Shown here one piece after another: positions 9,923-20,430 of a stretch of 64,000 nt of DNA. The DNA comes from Juglans regia (Eukaryota; Streptophyta; Magnoliopsida; Fagales; Juglandaceae). The number at the start of each line of letters is the position of its first letter. The first letter of the stretch is position 1. The notes below the pieces were generated by a model. The model did not search any database. It saw only the letters and a program-made list of their open reading frames with translations, and had not been told where the DNA came from. A program made the position numbers and the translations under genes. Location of the stretch: NCBI RefSeq assembly GCF_001411555.2, contig NW_023357374.1, positions 404,501 to 468,500 of the forward strand, read 5' to 3'.

Positions 9923-12429
9923 TGTAACACCCCCTTCCCGTAGGCAAGGACTGTCACGTATTTTTCATAAAAATAAATCCGACAAGAGATCCCAAATTTT
10001 ATAAATGAAATTAGAATTTTATTTTGCAGAAAAGGTCTAATAAAATGTCTTCCAAGAACATTAAAAGAATAAACTGAATAAATTCATGTCATAAAAATAT
10101 GTTTTATTTTAGAAAGTCTGAACTAAAAATAACTGCTCCTTCTACTCCTGGTCTGCCAACTCGTATTCATCATCCTCACCTGGGTGGTTAAAAACATTAA
10201 AACAAACTAAAATGAGTCGAAGACTCAGTAAGAAATCTATCACAACGTGAACATAGTAAACATAAGGTTTTCATAAAATTTTCATGCTGAGAGTTTAGAA
10301 TTCATGACTGTTCATACTGATGCTTATGATATGTATGACTGGTTTAACTGAAATAACTGACTGATCTGGCCGACACACTTAACCCTGTGTGTGAGGTTGT
10401 GCACATACCCCACGTCCCGCTACAACAAGGGGAGCCGCTGATAGTATTCTGGCATACTATGGTGGACCACGACTAAGTTTGTGGCTTGCACATCCACCCT
10501 GAAACTGAACTGCATTGGTACCATGCATCTGAATGACTATCTTATTAACTGATTTGATCTTATCTTGCACTTGAATTTAAGATGGCTTATGTGTCTTATA
10601 CACATGAGATGCATGACATAATATATACATAATTATAACTTCTGAATTTGAACATGATGCAGAATGCCATGATCGTATGCTATGCTGAATGACATGCTTG
10701 CATATGACATGAGCGGTTCATAAATAATGGATGTCAATGAATTGGCTTGAATAATACTTATATATAAGCTGAACTGTGATGATCCTAATTTATGATCAAA
10801 TTACTTACCTTGTTGCGTTTCTTCTTGAAGAACACTTCGTAACTATGCAATAATAACTATCACTAAATTTGTTTGGAAACAAATAAGTACTAAAATCCCA
10901 CATAATTAAATTCACAATCTAAAAGATAGTCAAACAAATCTTTTGTTTAACCCTATAATCAATAAATCATAGTATTTAAATTACTTAAATCCTATTCTAT
11001 AATTTAGTAGAATACTCGAGCTATTTTAAAATAATTCATAAAACTTAATTTCTTAAACTAAGTTTCATTTCTTAACATAATTATTAAATCTTATAGGAAA
11101 CTTAATAAATTCTATTAAATATTCTTAACATCATAATTTTATTACATTCTACTAAATAGACAAAAGAACATTAACAAAATATTAGTCTCAATAATATACT
11201 TTGAAATATAATTCAGTTCTTCAACACTTCATTAAAATGGTCTTTGATTAATATATATATTTAATTAAAAACTTACCTTTAAAATATTAAGCCCAATAAA
11301 ATCACGAAAACAATTATTGAAATAAAATAAGATCATTCCCAATTTAAAATACAAGCCCATTTAAACATCATTATAATTTTGTAATTTTGGCCCATAATAA
11401 TAATATTACTACATGAGCCCAACAAAAGGATAAGTCCATCCCACGCAAATAAGGGCCTAGGGCCCAAGGGCCCATCAAAACTTATCGATTATTCTAGAAA
11501 CAAGACACACGACCAACCAAAAAAAAAAAAAAAACAGAGAGTTTGAGATAGAGAGGACGAGGTCCTGCGATGGACTCACCGAAAGGGTATGCGACGGAGA
11601 TGGGCTGCGCGGTTGTTCTGGCGGCAAGCAGGGGTCACGGTGGCGCAACTAGTGACTTCTCTGTGGTGGTGCGACACCGAGAGAGAGAAAGAGAGAGAGT
11701 TTAGAGAGAGAACTGTGCTAAACCGAAACTACCGAAAGCAAGAAGTGGCTAGCGACGGTCAAGCTCTTACCGGAAGGGAGTGGGTGCGTTGGGGCTGAGC
11801 TGGTCGGCAGTTTCTGGCTCCATGGGTGGTGCTCCGACGTCCTATGGTGGTCAGCGGCGGTTGGGCAGAACCTACAGCTTAAGCGAAATGTGTTGATCCT
11901 CTGGGTAATTCAGAAACAAAGGATTTTCTTAGGGGCTCATGAGTTTCTCCTCTCATGTACGGGTAAGCACACTTTATAATGGTAGACGATAGAGAAAAAT
12001 AAAAGAAATCCTAGAAGAGTAGAGACGTGCATGTGCAAGAGAGTGGAGAGACGTGCGAAGTGGAGAAAATTACTCAACAACATAGTTAGTTTCCACTAGG
12101 ATGTTAGCAACAAACACTGAGAAATGCACGGGTTTGAGGTTTAAAGTGTTTGACTTAGATGCTAAAAACAAAAGATGACGTTCGGTGGAGATAGAGAAAA
12201 ATAAATTTTAAATTTCAAACCAAATCGTAGTGAACGAAATCTGATACAATTTAGTAATCACTATTAAAACAAAACTCTAGCAATTTTCAACTAAAAATAT
12301 AATAGCAATTATTAAAAAATAAAGTAATTATAAATTCTGATAAAACTATAATCATAATAATAAAAGAAAAACAAAAATTTTACTAAGAAATTTACTTATA
12401 TACCTTGAGTCCAAGACTGGTATGTTACA
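9923..12429 (-). repeat. 5' LTR of the chromovirus
   Basis: This 2,507-bp LTR is the partner of 2568-5114, with TG...CA ends and the PBS directly inside it. Scattered substitutions and short indels separate the two LTRs, so the insertion is not recent. GA-rich microsatellite and oligo(A) runs lie at about 11517-11545 and 11680-11710. Confidence 0.9.
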
Positions 12430-12790
12430 ACCTCACCATGTTCTCTAGCAGTCTCAGATTGCCCTTCTGTCGTCCAGTGCAAGAATTACTGGATTATTTC
12501 CAGTTGGCGCATGCTCAGTTCCTTCCTAGTATGTGGAGGATCCTTGTGTTGTGTTGCGTCATTTGAGATCGCGCGTTGGAGGAGGCCGGGGTTGACTACT
12601 TGGATCTCACGGCGCCTGAATTCTTCCTCACCTACAATCTTCTAAGGCGAGGTCGTAACACTTACGACTTCAAATCAGTCCAAGCATTGGTTCGGCTGGA
12701 GTCGCAGTATTCCATAGCGAGGGTGTGAAGTTTTCCTTTCTTCTTTCTGTTCGGCAAGGGGTGGGAGTTTCCTGTTGATCAGGCCAATCG
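12430..12790 (+). pseudogene. Gypsy-type transposon protein (PF04195-like), continued
   Basis: Downstream of the nested element the reading resumes with MFSSSLRLPFCRPVQELL, then DYFQLAHAQFLPSMWRIL. Later comes FGKGWEFPVDQANRRAFPI in another frame. The blocks resemble the plant 'putative gypsy type transposon' domain (PF04195) found in gag-like proteins of TAT-group elements. Several frameshifts and stops interrupt it. Confidence 0.55.
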
Positions 12791-12824
12791 GCGTGCATTC
12801 CCTATTTGCGCCATATGGGGAGTT

Positions 12825-13250
12825 GTGGGTGATGGGTTGATGACAAGGGTAGTCGCCCTACTGCGACTCCAACCGAACCAACTCCTTGACCTGTTTGAAG
12901 CCGTAAGTGTTACGACCTTGCCTCAAAACATTGTGGGTGAGGAAGAACTCACCGACAGGTTCGTGTCAAGATTCACAGACAATTACTTGTCTTTCTTCAA
13001 GGTACTACGAAAGGTACAAATATGGGATGGCGAGTGCAATATGGCATTCGAGGCTCTCAAGAAGTACCTGACAAGCCCACCGCTCCTCAGCCATCCTAGG
13101 TGTGGGAAAACACAGACCCTGTACTTGTCGGTCTCCCCCCAAGCAGTCTCCTCAGTATTAGTGAGCGAAGAGGATGGAGTCCAAAGGTCGATCTACTACA
13201 CCAGGCGAGCAAATCATGTGGCTAAAGCCAGGTAGCCCCGCAACTCACCT
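12825..13250 (+). pseudogene. TAT-type RT/RNase H remnant
   Basis: The frame includes FFKVLRKVQIWDGECNMAFE, ALKKYLTSPPLLSHPR and LYLSVSPQAVSSVLVSEED, the linker between RT and RNase H in TAT/Retand-like Ty3/gypsy elements. A weaker continuation, LTFTLVVTTCNL, follows after a stop at about 13233. The N-terminal 60 residues before RFVSRFTDN are gag-side sequence, so this ORF is a deletion fusion, not a native protein. Confidence 0.7.
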
Positions 13251-13289
13251 TCACGCTGGTGGTAACCACATGCAACTTGCCTTCGCACC

Positions 13290-13359
13290 AGACACGAAGC
13301 CCACTACTCTCGATCGAGCGCGCTGTGGGCTTAGGAAGTGAGGGGGAAATCCCCTTACA
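13290..13359 (+). repeat. 3' terminal remnant of the old LTR
   Basis: These 70 bp match 1690-1752: GAAGCCCACTACTCTCG, then GGAAGTGAGGGGGAAAT, then CCTTACA. Only the end of the 3' LTR remains; deletion removed the rest. Confidence 0.6.
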
Positions 13360-14863
13360 ACAATATTTAAGAATTTAGTTAATAGTAATAAAATACTTTA
13401 AGCTAAGATATTTTATTGGGTTTTGAGAAAAAAATAGAAAAAGTTGGGAAGTGAGAGAAATGATTTATATTATTTTTGTTTTGAAATTTGAAAAAGTTTT
13501 GTTAATTTTTTGTGTTTTTATTTTTAATTTGTAAATGTTGTAATAATTAGATAATGATTAGATGAAAAAGTTAAAAATTAAAAATTAAAAAGTATTTTAT
13601 ATTTATGTGATATTTATGAAAGAAATTATAATTTTTTTTTAAAAAATTTCTCATTTTATTTCATTTACGAGACGTAGTCAGGTAGTAGTCCGACGAAATT
13701 TCTAAGGAGGGTGGAAATGGCTTCTTTTGTTTAGGCACGGATAAACAAGGCCATATTCATGTTCCTCGTTTTAGGGCTGATGATTATGCAAAGCTACTTT
13801 TCTTTTGTTTTCTGTTTTTCGTAATCGTGCAAAAGCTATTTTCTGAACCTCAATCTTGCCCTTTCACACTAAATTGGCCTTTTTCTATATCTTATACGGG
13901 CAAGTCCTTGGTTGGTATGTCCCATTTATTTATTTTAATTTTGTTTTTAGTATCAGCGTGTAAATATAGGTTAGATAGTTATGGATTTTATTTTGTCTTA
14001 TTTAAAAAAAATATATGCTATTAAACGAATTGTACTTTAAATTTATTTATGTATTTGGGTTGTAGTTGCTCTGACAATTTTTTGAGAAATATCATGATGG
14101 GGTATTTTATTATAGTTGGATATTAATGTTAAGAATGCTTGCATTAAAATTGTGTAGAGAAATTTATAAACAGGGGACAAGTCTATATGTTAGACAGAAC
14201 TCAGCCCGTTATAAATATGGGACGTTAAAAGAAAATAACGATTACAATGCAAAATGAATTAAAAGAAATTAGAGGTGAATTTATTCTCACATGCACAGCA
14301 TATAACGAGTTGTGGATGAATATAAGCCGTACACTATACAATCAAGCTGGGGAACTATATTCAATTGAGGATTAGCTCTAGCAGTCTCGTATGTTTTTGT
14401 AGATAAAATGAAATGAATTGAGATTAAAATTAAAAGTTAAATAAAATATTATTATAAAATATTTTTTAATATTATTTTTATTTTGAGATTTGAAAAAATT
14501 AAATTATTTATTTTATTTTGTCTGAGAATTTAAAAAAATTATAATGATGAAATGAGATAAGATGAATTGAGAAGAGTTGTGAAAACAAACTAATATTTTA
14601 ATAATGGTTGTCTCAACGAGGTAATTTTATTATTTACGGCTAAGTGGGGGGAAAAAATAAGCCATACTTCTTAATCCAATAATGTAATAAAGAGGCGGTG
14701 CCCTATAGTGGCGGGCACGCCTTGGCCTCTCTCCTAGCTTCATCTATACAAAACCACGCCTGACTTTAATACCAACTGACCAAGTGTTACACCTTTGCAT
14801 GCAGTAAATGACCAAATCGACACTTCATTATATAGCGTGATGGCAGGATTAATTAATGCTAAA
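13360..14863. other. AT-rich non-genic DNA with MITE-like tracts
   Basis: No gene was recognised; the frame at 13827-14024 has no domain. Tracts at about 13430-13640 and 14388-14601 share AT-rich wording (GAGATTTGAAAAA, GATGAAATGAGATAAG) with Tourist-like MITEs such as the one at 51960, and are treated as decayed relatives. Confidence 0.4.
14388..14601. mobile_element. Decayed Tourist-like MITE
   Basis: The tract starts near CGTATGTTTTTGTAG and ends near GAGTTGTGAAAACAAACT, an imperfect terminal inverted repeat. It carries the ATGAGATAAGATGAATTGAG wording of the better-preserved MITE. No clear target duplication was found. Confidence 0.35.
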
Positions 14864-15336
14864 TGTTAACGTCGTGTTTCATACGTCTTTAGGCTAGGTT
14901 CTAGTAATTTAGGTTGTCAGAACTGGGCTTACGAAAACAGAGAATAAAAAGGCTGAGAGGGTGGGGTTAAGGAGTTTTTTTTATGCCAAAGTTAGTAGCA
15001 TATTTTGGAAGTTTGTAAATAATGAAAGAATCTAGGGATTAGAGAGCTTTTCTCGTACCTGGAAGTTGATATTTATACCGGGAGTCTGAGGGGGACAGAT
15101 CATGTCTGCCCCCATGGAGGCTATGTTCTTTTACTATTCCTTTTGTTAGAGTCTTTTAATGTTGCATGCCTCTGCGACGACGTCTTTAATGTGGCATGTA
15201 GCTCGGGTAGTAGTGTCATTATTGCGGTGTGATTCCCCGATTGTCTTACTCTGCTGGTATCTTTGGTAGTCCATCAATGTTCTCATGTGAAAAGATCAAA
15301 GGTCCTCCGCCTTTCGCGCTCTGCCTTGTACGAGTC
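14864..15336 (+). repeat. LTR-like repeat, copy 2, left part
   Basis: The block starts TGTTAACGTCGTGTTTCATACG and follows copy 1 (1086-1560) with many substitutions. It is broken at 15336 by an insertion and continues at 17266. It is an independent decayed copy of the same LTR in the same orientation. Confidence 0.6.
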
Positions 15337-17265
15337 AGTCAAAACCCTACCTTTAGTGGCCCACGACCAAGCTGCCAACCAAGCCATGACAAGCCTTGAC
15401 GAGCCCATGGCTGACGCCTTGACACTGCCACAGACAAGTCTGGACAGCCCCATAGTCCATGCCTCGACATTGCCGTTGACATGCCTCGACAGCCCCACGA
15501 GCCACGTCTCGACACTGTCGCGGACAAGCCTTGACAGCCCCTTGACATTGTCATTGGCAAGCCTTGAAAGCTCCACAACTGCCCCACAGGCATGCCATGA
15601 TCCCTGCCATGACATGCCTAGGACAGCCCCACAGGCATGCCATGATCCCTGCCATGACACGCACAGGACAGCCCAGGTAGGACAGCCAGCAAGGTTAGTG
15701 GCTGCCCTGGCCAGCAGGCAGCATGCCTAGCAGCCCCATGTGCCCAACCTAGTTCGCCCCAGTAGCAGCCCAGCGTACCCATGCAGCAGTAGGCCAGTAG
15801 CCCCAATGTGCGGCCCCATGCCAGCTACACACCCAGTAGCCATGCCACCCAGTTGGCAGCCCAATGCCCAAGCCCATGCTTGGGCCATGTCAGCCACACG
15901 CATGCCAGCATTCTAGCCACGCCAGCCATGACCATGGCCCATGCCATGGGTCAACCTAGGCCACCAAGGCCAACATATGCCACAGGCCATCATGGGGTCC
16001 ATCCAATACTTATTTTTCAATGGGGCCTTTTAGGGTTTCTCACTTATGTTATTGCTTTAAATAAGACCTTAGTCATTTCATTTACATATTTTGGGAATTT
16101 CCTTTGTGGACGGCTTGTTTGTTCTAAAGATCATTTTCGGTGCCTTTGCACTTGGGCTACTTGAGTGCAATTCATGAATCCCAAGGAGAGAAACATCACC
16201 TTGCAATTCATGAATAGGTGTTGAGTCTTTTATCCATCGTTTGCATATTTTCCATTCCTTTTTCAATATCCAAATTATCTATAGTTTGTTCATATATTTT
16301 CTAGTTTGTTCATATATTTTCTTGCATTTTCTCGCATATCAAACATATCCTAAGCCTTATTCTTCATATTCTTTGATTTCTCAAATATCCATAAATACCA
16401 AAAATAAAGTCTTCATCTTTCTTTTGCTATCAAAGACCAAATCCACTTTCTATACATTCCACCAATTACCATAGCCGAAATCTCCACTGCCTTATACATT
16501 CCACCATTTTAAGCCATTACCTCCATCATTCCATACACATATATTTCCTTTACCGAAACCCTAGCCTTCCATAAGAATTTCCTAAATTTTAGGAATCCTA
16601 ACTCTAGCCTCCCTTTGCAACTCCTATAATTTAGGATCATCTCTTGACCTAGTCAAAACTCTAATTCATCTTCCAACAACTCACATCCATCTTATCATTT
16701 AGGATCAAACCCTAGCGACATTATCCTTCATCCAAATCCTATCTTCCATCTCCAAATCCCTAAATTCTAGAAACAACCCTAAACTCCTTCAAACACCTAA
16801 AAGACCTTCCTTTCCAAGCCTTAGCCGAAATCCCTCATCCCTAAATTGTCTCCTATAATTTAGGAACCCTAATCTCATTCATCCACATTCTTCCAAACCC
16901 TAGCAACTCATCCTACATGCCAACCTTAATCCAACTCCTCCCAATTTCGTAATTCCCGTTAGCCACCATCCAAAACCTAGCATCACTTCACCATACCAAC
17001 TCTAAGCATCACCCAAGTGACACAACACCAAGGGTCATTATCAAGCTGTGCCACATTGCATCAAACATACAAATTCATCACTTAGATCACCCCAACTCAT
17101 CATCATCAATTCATCCACTAAACACCATACCTCCATCAACCTAGGGACCCTTCATTGCCATAATTTGTTCAAGGCCAAGCAAGTTATTAAGAGTAATTCG
17201 GTCATCACAAGGCGAGGCAAGCTAGCAGACCCTAATGTTTAGGGACTAGATCGATGTCCCTAACA
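15337..17265. mobile_element. Unclassified 1.9 kb insertion flanked by GAGTC
   Basis: This 1,929-bp segment interrupts LTR copy 2 at a point where copy 1 reads without a break. GAGTC stands on both sides (15332-15336 and 17266-17270), as a 5-bp target duplication. The right end is ...CCTAACA, consistent with an LTR terminus read on the minus strand, but the left end (AGTCAAAACC) lacks the matching TG/CA. Inside are a GC-rich 45-bp tandem array (15374-15670), more CCATGCCAGC-type low-complexity sequence to about 15990, and a C/T-rich part with repeated CCTAAATT/AATTTAGG blocks (16575-16870). No transposase or polymerase was recognised. Confidence 0.5.
15374..15670 (+). repeat. 45-bp tandem repeat, open in one frame
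   Basis: Units begin at 15374, 15419, 15464 and 15509 (the last shortened by 12 bp) and again at 15581 and 15626; all share a GACAAGCCTTGACAGCCCC-like core. Because 45 is a multiple of three, the plus-strand frame 15263-15730 stays open and gives a 15-residue repeat (TLPQTSLDSPIVHAS and variants). Confidence 0.75.
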
Positions 17266-17400
17266 GAGTCCCCATGAGCGGGGTGTGGCTGAGCGGCATC
17301 AGGTATGTCCGTCCCATCAACCATCATTATTTACCTTCCCTTGCAGATGACTTACTTTGTGGCCAACTTACTATGGGGCAAAGTCCATTATTTCTCGCCC
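17266..17400 (+). repeat. LTR-like repeat, copy 2, right part
   Basis: The sequence resumes with GAGTCCCCATGAGCGGGGTG, matching copy 1 from about 1558, and homology ends near 17398. It confirms that 15337-17265 is an insertion. Confidence 0.6.
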
Positions 17401-17560
17401 TCCTGTCTTCACCTCCTCCTATCATCATCTCGCCCTCTTGTCTTCACCTCCTCTAACAGTTTCTCACACCCCTCCATGGCTAGCTGGCGAATGCTTGCCG
17501 CGTCTTGGCAGTTGCTGTCACCATACAGCTCAATTAGTTGCCTCATTACATTCCTTGTTG

Positions 17561-17710
17561 ATTTTCTTTAAGGTAACCTCTAGCGTTATTGGCATGTCAT
17601 AATGATAGAGATCTCTGTCTATAATTTTTACTAGGATTTTCTTCGAGGTAACCTCTGGCGTTATCGGCACATTGTAATGATAGAGATCCCTATTTGCCAC
17701 TTCTACTAGA
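17561..17710 (+). repeat. 75-bp tandem duplication
   Basis: Two units, starting at 17561 and 17636, share AGGTAACCTCT, GCGTTAT and AATGATAGAGATC. The rest of 17401-17997 holds no recognised gene. Confidence 0.7.
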
Positions 17711-17997
17711 ATATGATCTGATTAGGCTTCTAAACGCAGCCAAATCCTTATGATCCGCCTCCAAACCCATGTGCTACTGCTAGAAATCATAATGCTCCTT
17801 CCACAAGCACACATTACCCTTATATATGGGCTTGTCAGGTGAAGATAATACCTTATTTTATATCATACATTATGCATAAAGTTAATTAACTTATTACCTT
17901 CCGCCCATTTTGTAGCCCCCAATTATCCAACCATTTGGGTCATACAGCACGGGTACATTAAGAGAAGTTGAGTAATTTGCTAAAAGTGGGAAGGGTG

Positions 17998-18169
17998 TGT
18001 TATACCCTATATAATAAGGATAATGGTAGGTGGTATATGAGATCTCACATTGCTTGGGAATGAGAAGTTCTTGCTCTTTATAAAGTTCCAATGAGGCTCC
18101 AATTGTATCATTGACTAGTCCTTTTAGAGTATAGGCCACATGGTTTGGGCCTTCCATTGAGGTGTCACA
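17998..18169 (+). repeat. 5' LTR of the TRIM
   Basis: 172 bp, TGTTATACCC to GGTGTCACA, followed two bases later by the PBS. Confidence 0.9.
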
Positions 18170-18171
18170 AA

Positions 18172-18184
18172 TGGTATCAGAGCC
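18172..18184 (+). promoter_or_regulatory. PBS of the TRIM
   Basis: TGGTATCAGAGCC is an exact initiator tRNA-Met complement of the plant type. Confidence 0.9.
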
Positions 18185-18271
18185 TATCCCAACCAGAAAT
18201 GTGGGACTTGAGCCGTGCCACCTATGACGGATTTGCCCGACGAGGACGTTGAGAATTTAAGGGGGGTAGAT

Positions 18272-18443
18272 TGCTATACCCCATATGATAAGAATAAGGG
18301 TAGGTGGTGTATGAGATCCTACATTGCTTGGGAAGGAGAAATTTTTACTCTTTGTAAGGTTCCAATAGGGCTCCAATTGTATCATTGACTAGTCCTTTTG
18401 AAGTATAGGCCATTTGATTTGGGCCATCCATTTGGGCGTTACA
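18272..18443 (+). repeat. 3' LTR of the TRIM
   Basis: 172 bp, TGCTATACCCC to GGGCGTTACA, preceded by the purine tract and followed by the GGGTG duplicate. Confidence 0.9.
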
Positions 18444-18448
18444 GGGTG

Positions 18449-20430
18449 AGACTTCAAAAACAATTAATGAAAGTGTGATTGCGGAGCTCCCAGCAAATAA
18501 AGAAGGTAAAAGTTTGCATCCAATTGAGCATGACATTGAGCAAGTGCATTGCACTATTCAAATTGGTGAGTTAAATGTAAGAATTCAGATTTTAAAAATT
18601 GTGGATTGAATGTTCGGTTGTTTAACTATATATGGTTGTTATGTAATGATAGAAGAAGATTGTGAGTGAAGGCTAAGGGGGTATTGATGAGGATGGTAGT
18701 GCGATAAATCATGAATATGCGCCTGTTGATGAACCCAAGTCTGGGATGACTTTCAAGGATGAAGCCGCACTAAGTGCACAAGCAATATGCAAAATGAGAG
18801 GGATTTGGGGTGAGGACACAAAGGACTAAACGAGAGTCAAATGGGACAATGAAGTATATTACACTTGGTTGTTAAAGGGGTGGAAAACATACAAGTAGTA
18901 GTAGTAATGTATCGAAGCCATGTCCAACAACAAAGATAGAATGTAAGACAAAAATCAATGCTCGGCTAAATAATGGTAAGTGGTGTCTGACTAGTGTAGA
19001 ACTTACCTACAATCATGGATTGAACCCACTAGTGTCTAGATATTTTAGATGTCATTGAAACATAGACTCACTTGCTAAATGAAACCTAGAATTGAATGAC
19101 AGAGCCGGGATAAGGATGAATAAGAACTATTATTTATTTGTTGTTGAAGCAAGAGGCTTTGACAACCTACCTTGACACAGAAACATATTGTAGAAATTTC
19201 ATTGACAAGGCACACTTAAAGTGTATGGATGGTCGAGCACCAGTTGCAATCATAATAGATCAGGACTGTGCAATGAAGAGTGTGATTGTAATTGTCTTCC
19301 CAAAAACAAGACATAGATATTGTCTATAGCACATATTAAAAAAACTCCCAAAAAAGCTTTGCTCACATTCAATGTACATTTGTAGTCTAAAATCCTTTAT
19401 TCTGGGGTATGTGTATGATTCTCAAACATGTGTTCAATTTGAGAAAAGTTGGGGGAGGCTATTGGATGCATACCAACTTCATGATAATGCATGGCTGAGT
19501 GGGTTATATGCCAGTTTATTTGAAAGATGTATTTTGGGTTGGGATGAGCACTACCCAATGGAGTAAAAGCATGAACTCTTTATTTGATGGGTTCGTACAT
19601 TCGGGTTCCACACTTAAAGAATTTGTTGATCAATTCGACAATACCCTTAAGAAAAAAGTTGAGAATGAGCAATCTGCCAACTTTAACTCCTTCAATGCCA
19701 TAATACATGTGTTTCAATTTGAAAAATAGAGAAGCAGTTCCAAAGTGTGTACACTAATGAGAAATTCAAGGAGGTGCAACAGGAAATAATGGGAATGATT
19801 TGCTATAACTACTTGCTTATAAAAAATGAGGGTGCAATCTCAACCTATGAGGTATCTAACATTGTGCAGATTGAAAACTTCACTAAAGATGCAAAGGTTT
19901 GCGTTTATTTCAATATTGAGGAATTCGAGTTGAAATGTACTTATGCTTTTTTTGAGACTCGAGGCATTTTATGTAGGCATGTATTTTCTGTGTTTAGAGC
20001 CCAATGCGGTGACACATCATTACCGTCTAAGTATATCTTAGACCGTTGGAGGTAGGACTTGACGCCAACTACACATTTATTAAGAGTAGTTATGACGATT
20101 TACAAGCCAATCCTTATACACAAAGGCATAATCATCTTATGAGTTTGTTTTCTAAGGTAGCAAAACTTATATCGAGAAATGAGGAGAGTTACTCAAACAT
20201 GGTGGCCACTTACTCGATGTCAAAGACCAATGTAGTGACTTAATGTGTGAACCAAGGCCTTCAAAACAAATAGTTCCCATTAATAGAAGTGCAAAAAAGG
20301 GTAAAAAAAAGTCGTCAGTCTGAATGTTGTGAGAGGTAAAGGAAGGCTGCCGACACGGTGGAAAGTTTTCACGATTGAAAATTCTATAAAAAAGAAGAAA
20401 AAGAATACTAAGAAACAAAAGGTCTGAAGC
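18449..20430 (+). pseudogene. FAR1/FHY3-related (FRS5-like) pseudogene
   Basis: Fragments in successive frames rebuild a FAR1-RELATED SEQUENCE protein, a plant transcription factor derived from a MULE transposase. In order they are: the FAR1 DNA-binding region (about 18830-19050, with RGGKHTSSSSNVSKPCPTT and LNNGKWCLTSVELTYNHGL); the MULE transposase core (19138-19740, with RAPVAIIIDQDCAMKS, SMNSLFDGFVHSGSTLKEFV and VDQFDNTLKKKVENE); the SWIM zinc finger (about 19910-20010, FETRGILCRHVFSV); then LPSKYILDRWR and a Lys-rich tail. Internal stops and frameshifts occur at about 18880, 19055, 19080, 19327, 19564 and 19726. In the SWIM finger the second Cys of the first pair appears to be Tyr (KCTY). 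A TRIM lies just upstream. The upstream stretch 18449-18580 may be a 5' exon ending at a GGTGAG donor-like site. Confidence 0.8.

Larger units (their letters stand above)
2568..12429 (-). mobile_element. Tekay/Del-type chromovirus (Ty3/gypsy), structurally complete, inactive
   Basis: The element is 9,862 bp on the minus strand. Two long LTRs (9923-12429 as 5' LTR, 2568-5114 as 3' LTR) both start TGTAACA and end TGTTACA on the plus strand. Between them lie a PBS of initiator-Met type (9907-9919), gag, protease, RT, RNase H, integrase with a chromodomain-like tail, and a polypurine tract (5115-5130). The flanks AACTC (2563-2567) and ACCTC (12430-12434) look like a 5-bp target duplication with one change. 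The order PR-RT-RH-INT and the integrase C-terminus place it with chromoviruses, probably Tekay, a clade known for long LTRs. Several stops and a deletion in pol make it defective; the LTRs differ by scattered substitutions and by a short indel near 3010-3040. Confidence 0.9.
1086..13359 (+). mobile_element. Old TAT-like Ty3/gypsy element, internally deleted and interrupted
   Basis: The pieces 1086-2567 and 12430-13359 become one coherent element when the nested chromovirus is removed. They give an LTR-like repeat, a TATA region, a protein resembling the 'putative gypsy type transposon' domain (PF04195), then an RT/RNase H remnant of TAT type, then the last 60 bp of the LTR. The protein frame before the nested insertion (ending near GFASKVV) resumes after it (starting near MFSSSLRLPF). 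A large deletion joins the gag-like region directly to the end of RT. The flanks (GTAAT before, ACAAT after) match at only three of five bases, so a target duplication is not claimed. Confidence 0.55.
17998..18443 (+). mobile_element. TRIM (miniature LTR retrotransposon), complete
   Basis: The element is 446 bp. Two LTRs of 172 bp (17998-18169 and 18272-18443) both end in TG...CA and match at about 85% by eye. The internal part is only 102 bp and has a perfect initiator-Met PBS (TGGTATCAGAGCC, 18172-18184) and a purine tract (AAGGGGGGTAGA, 18259-18270) before the second LTR. It is flanked by a perfect 5-bp target duplication, GGGTG, at 17993-17997 and 18444-18448. It has no coding capacity, so it must have moved with enzymes from another element. 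Confidence 0.93.

Noticed and set aside
1081..13364. GTAAT/ACAAT as target duplication of the TAT-like element
   Set aside because: Only three of five bases agree, no better than chance in AT-rich DNA.
15263..15730. 155-residue open frame as a real gene
   Set aside because: Openness follows from a 45-bp tandem repeat with unit length divisible by three; overlapping open frames exist on the other strand too.
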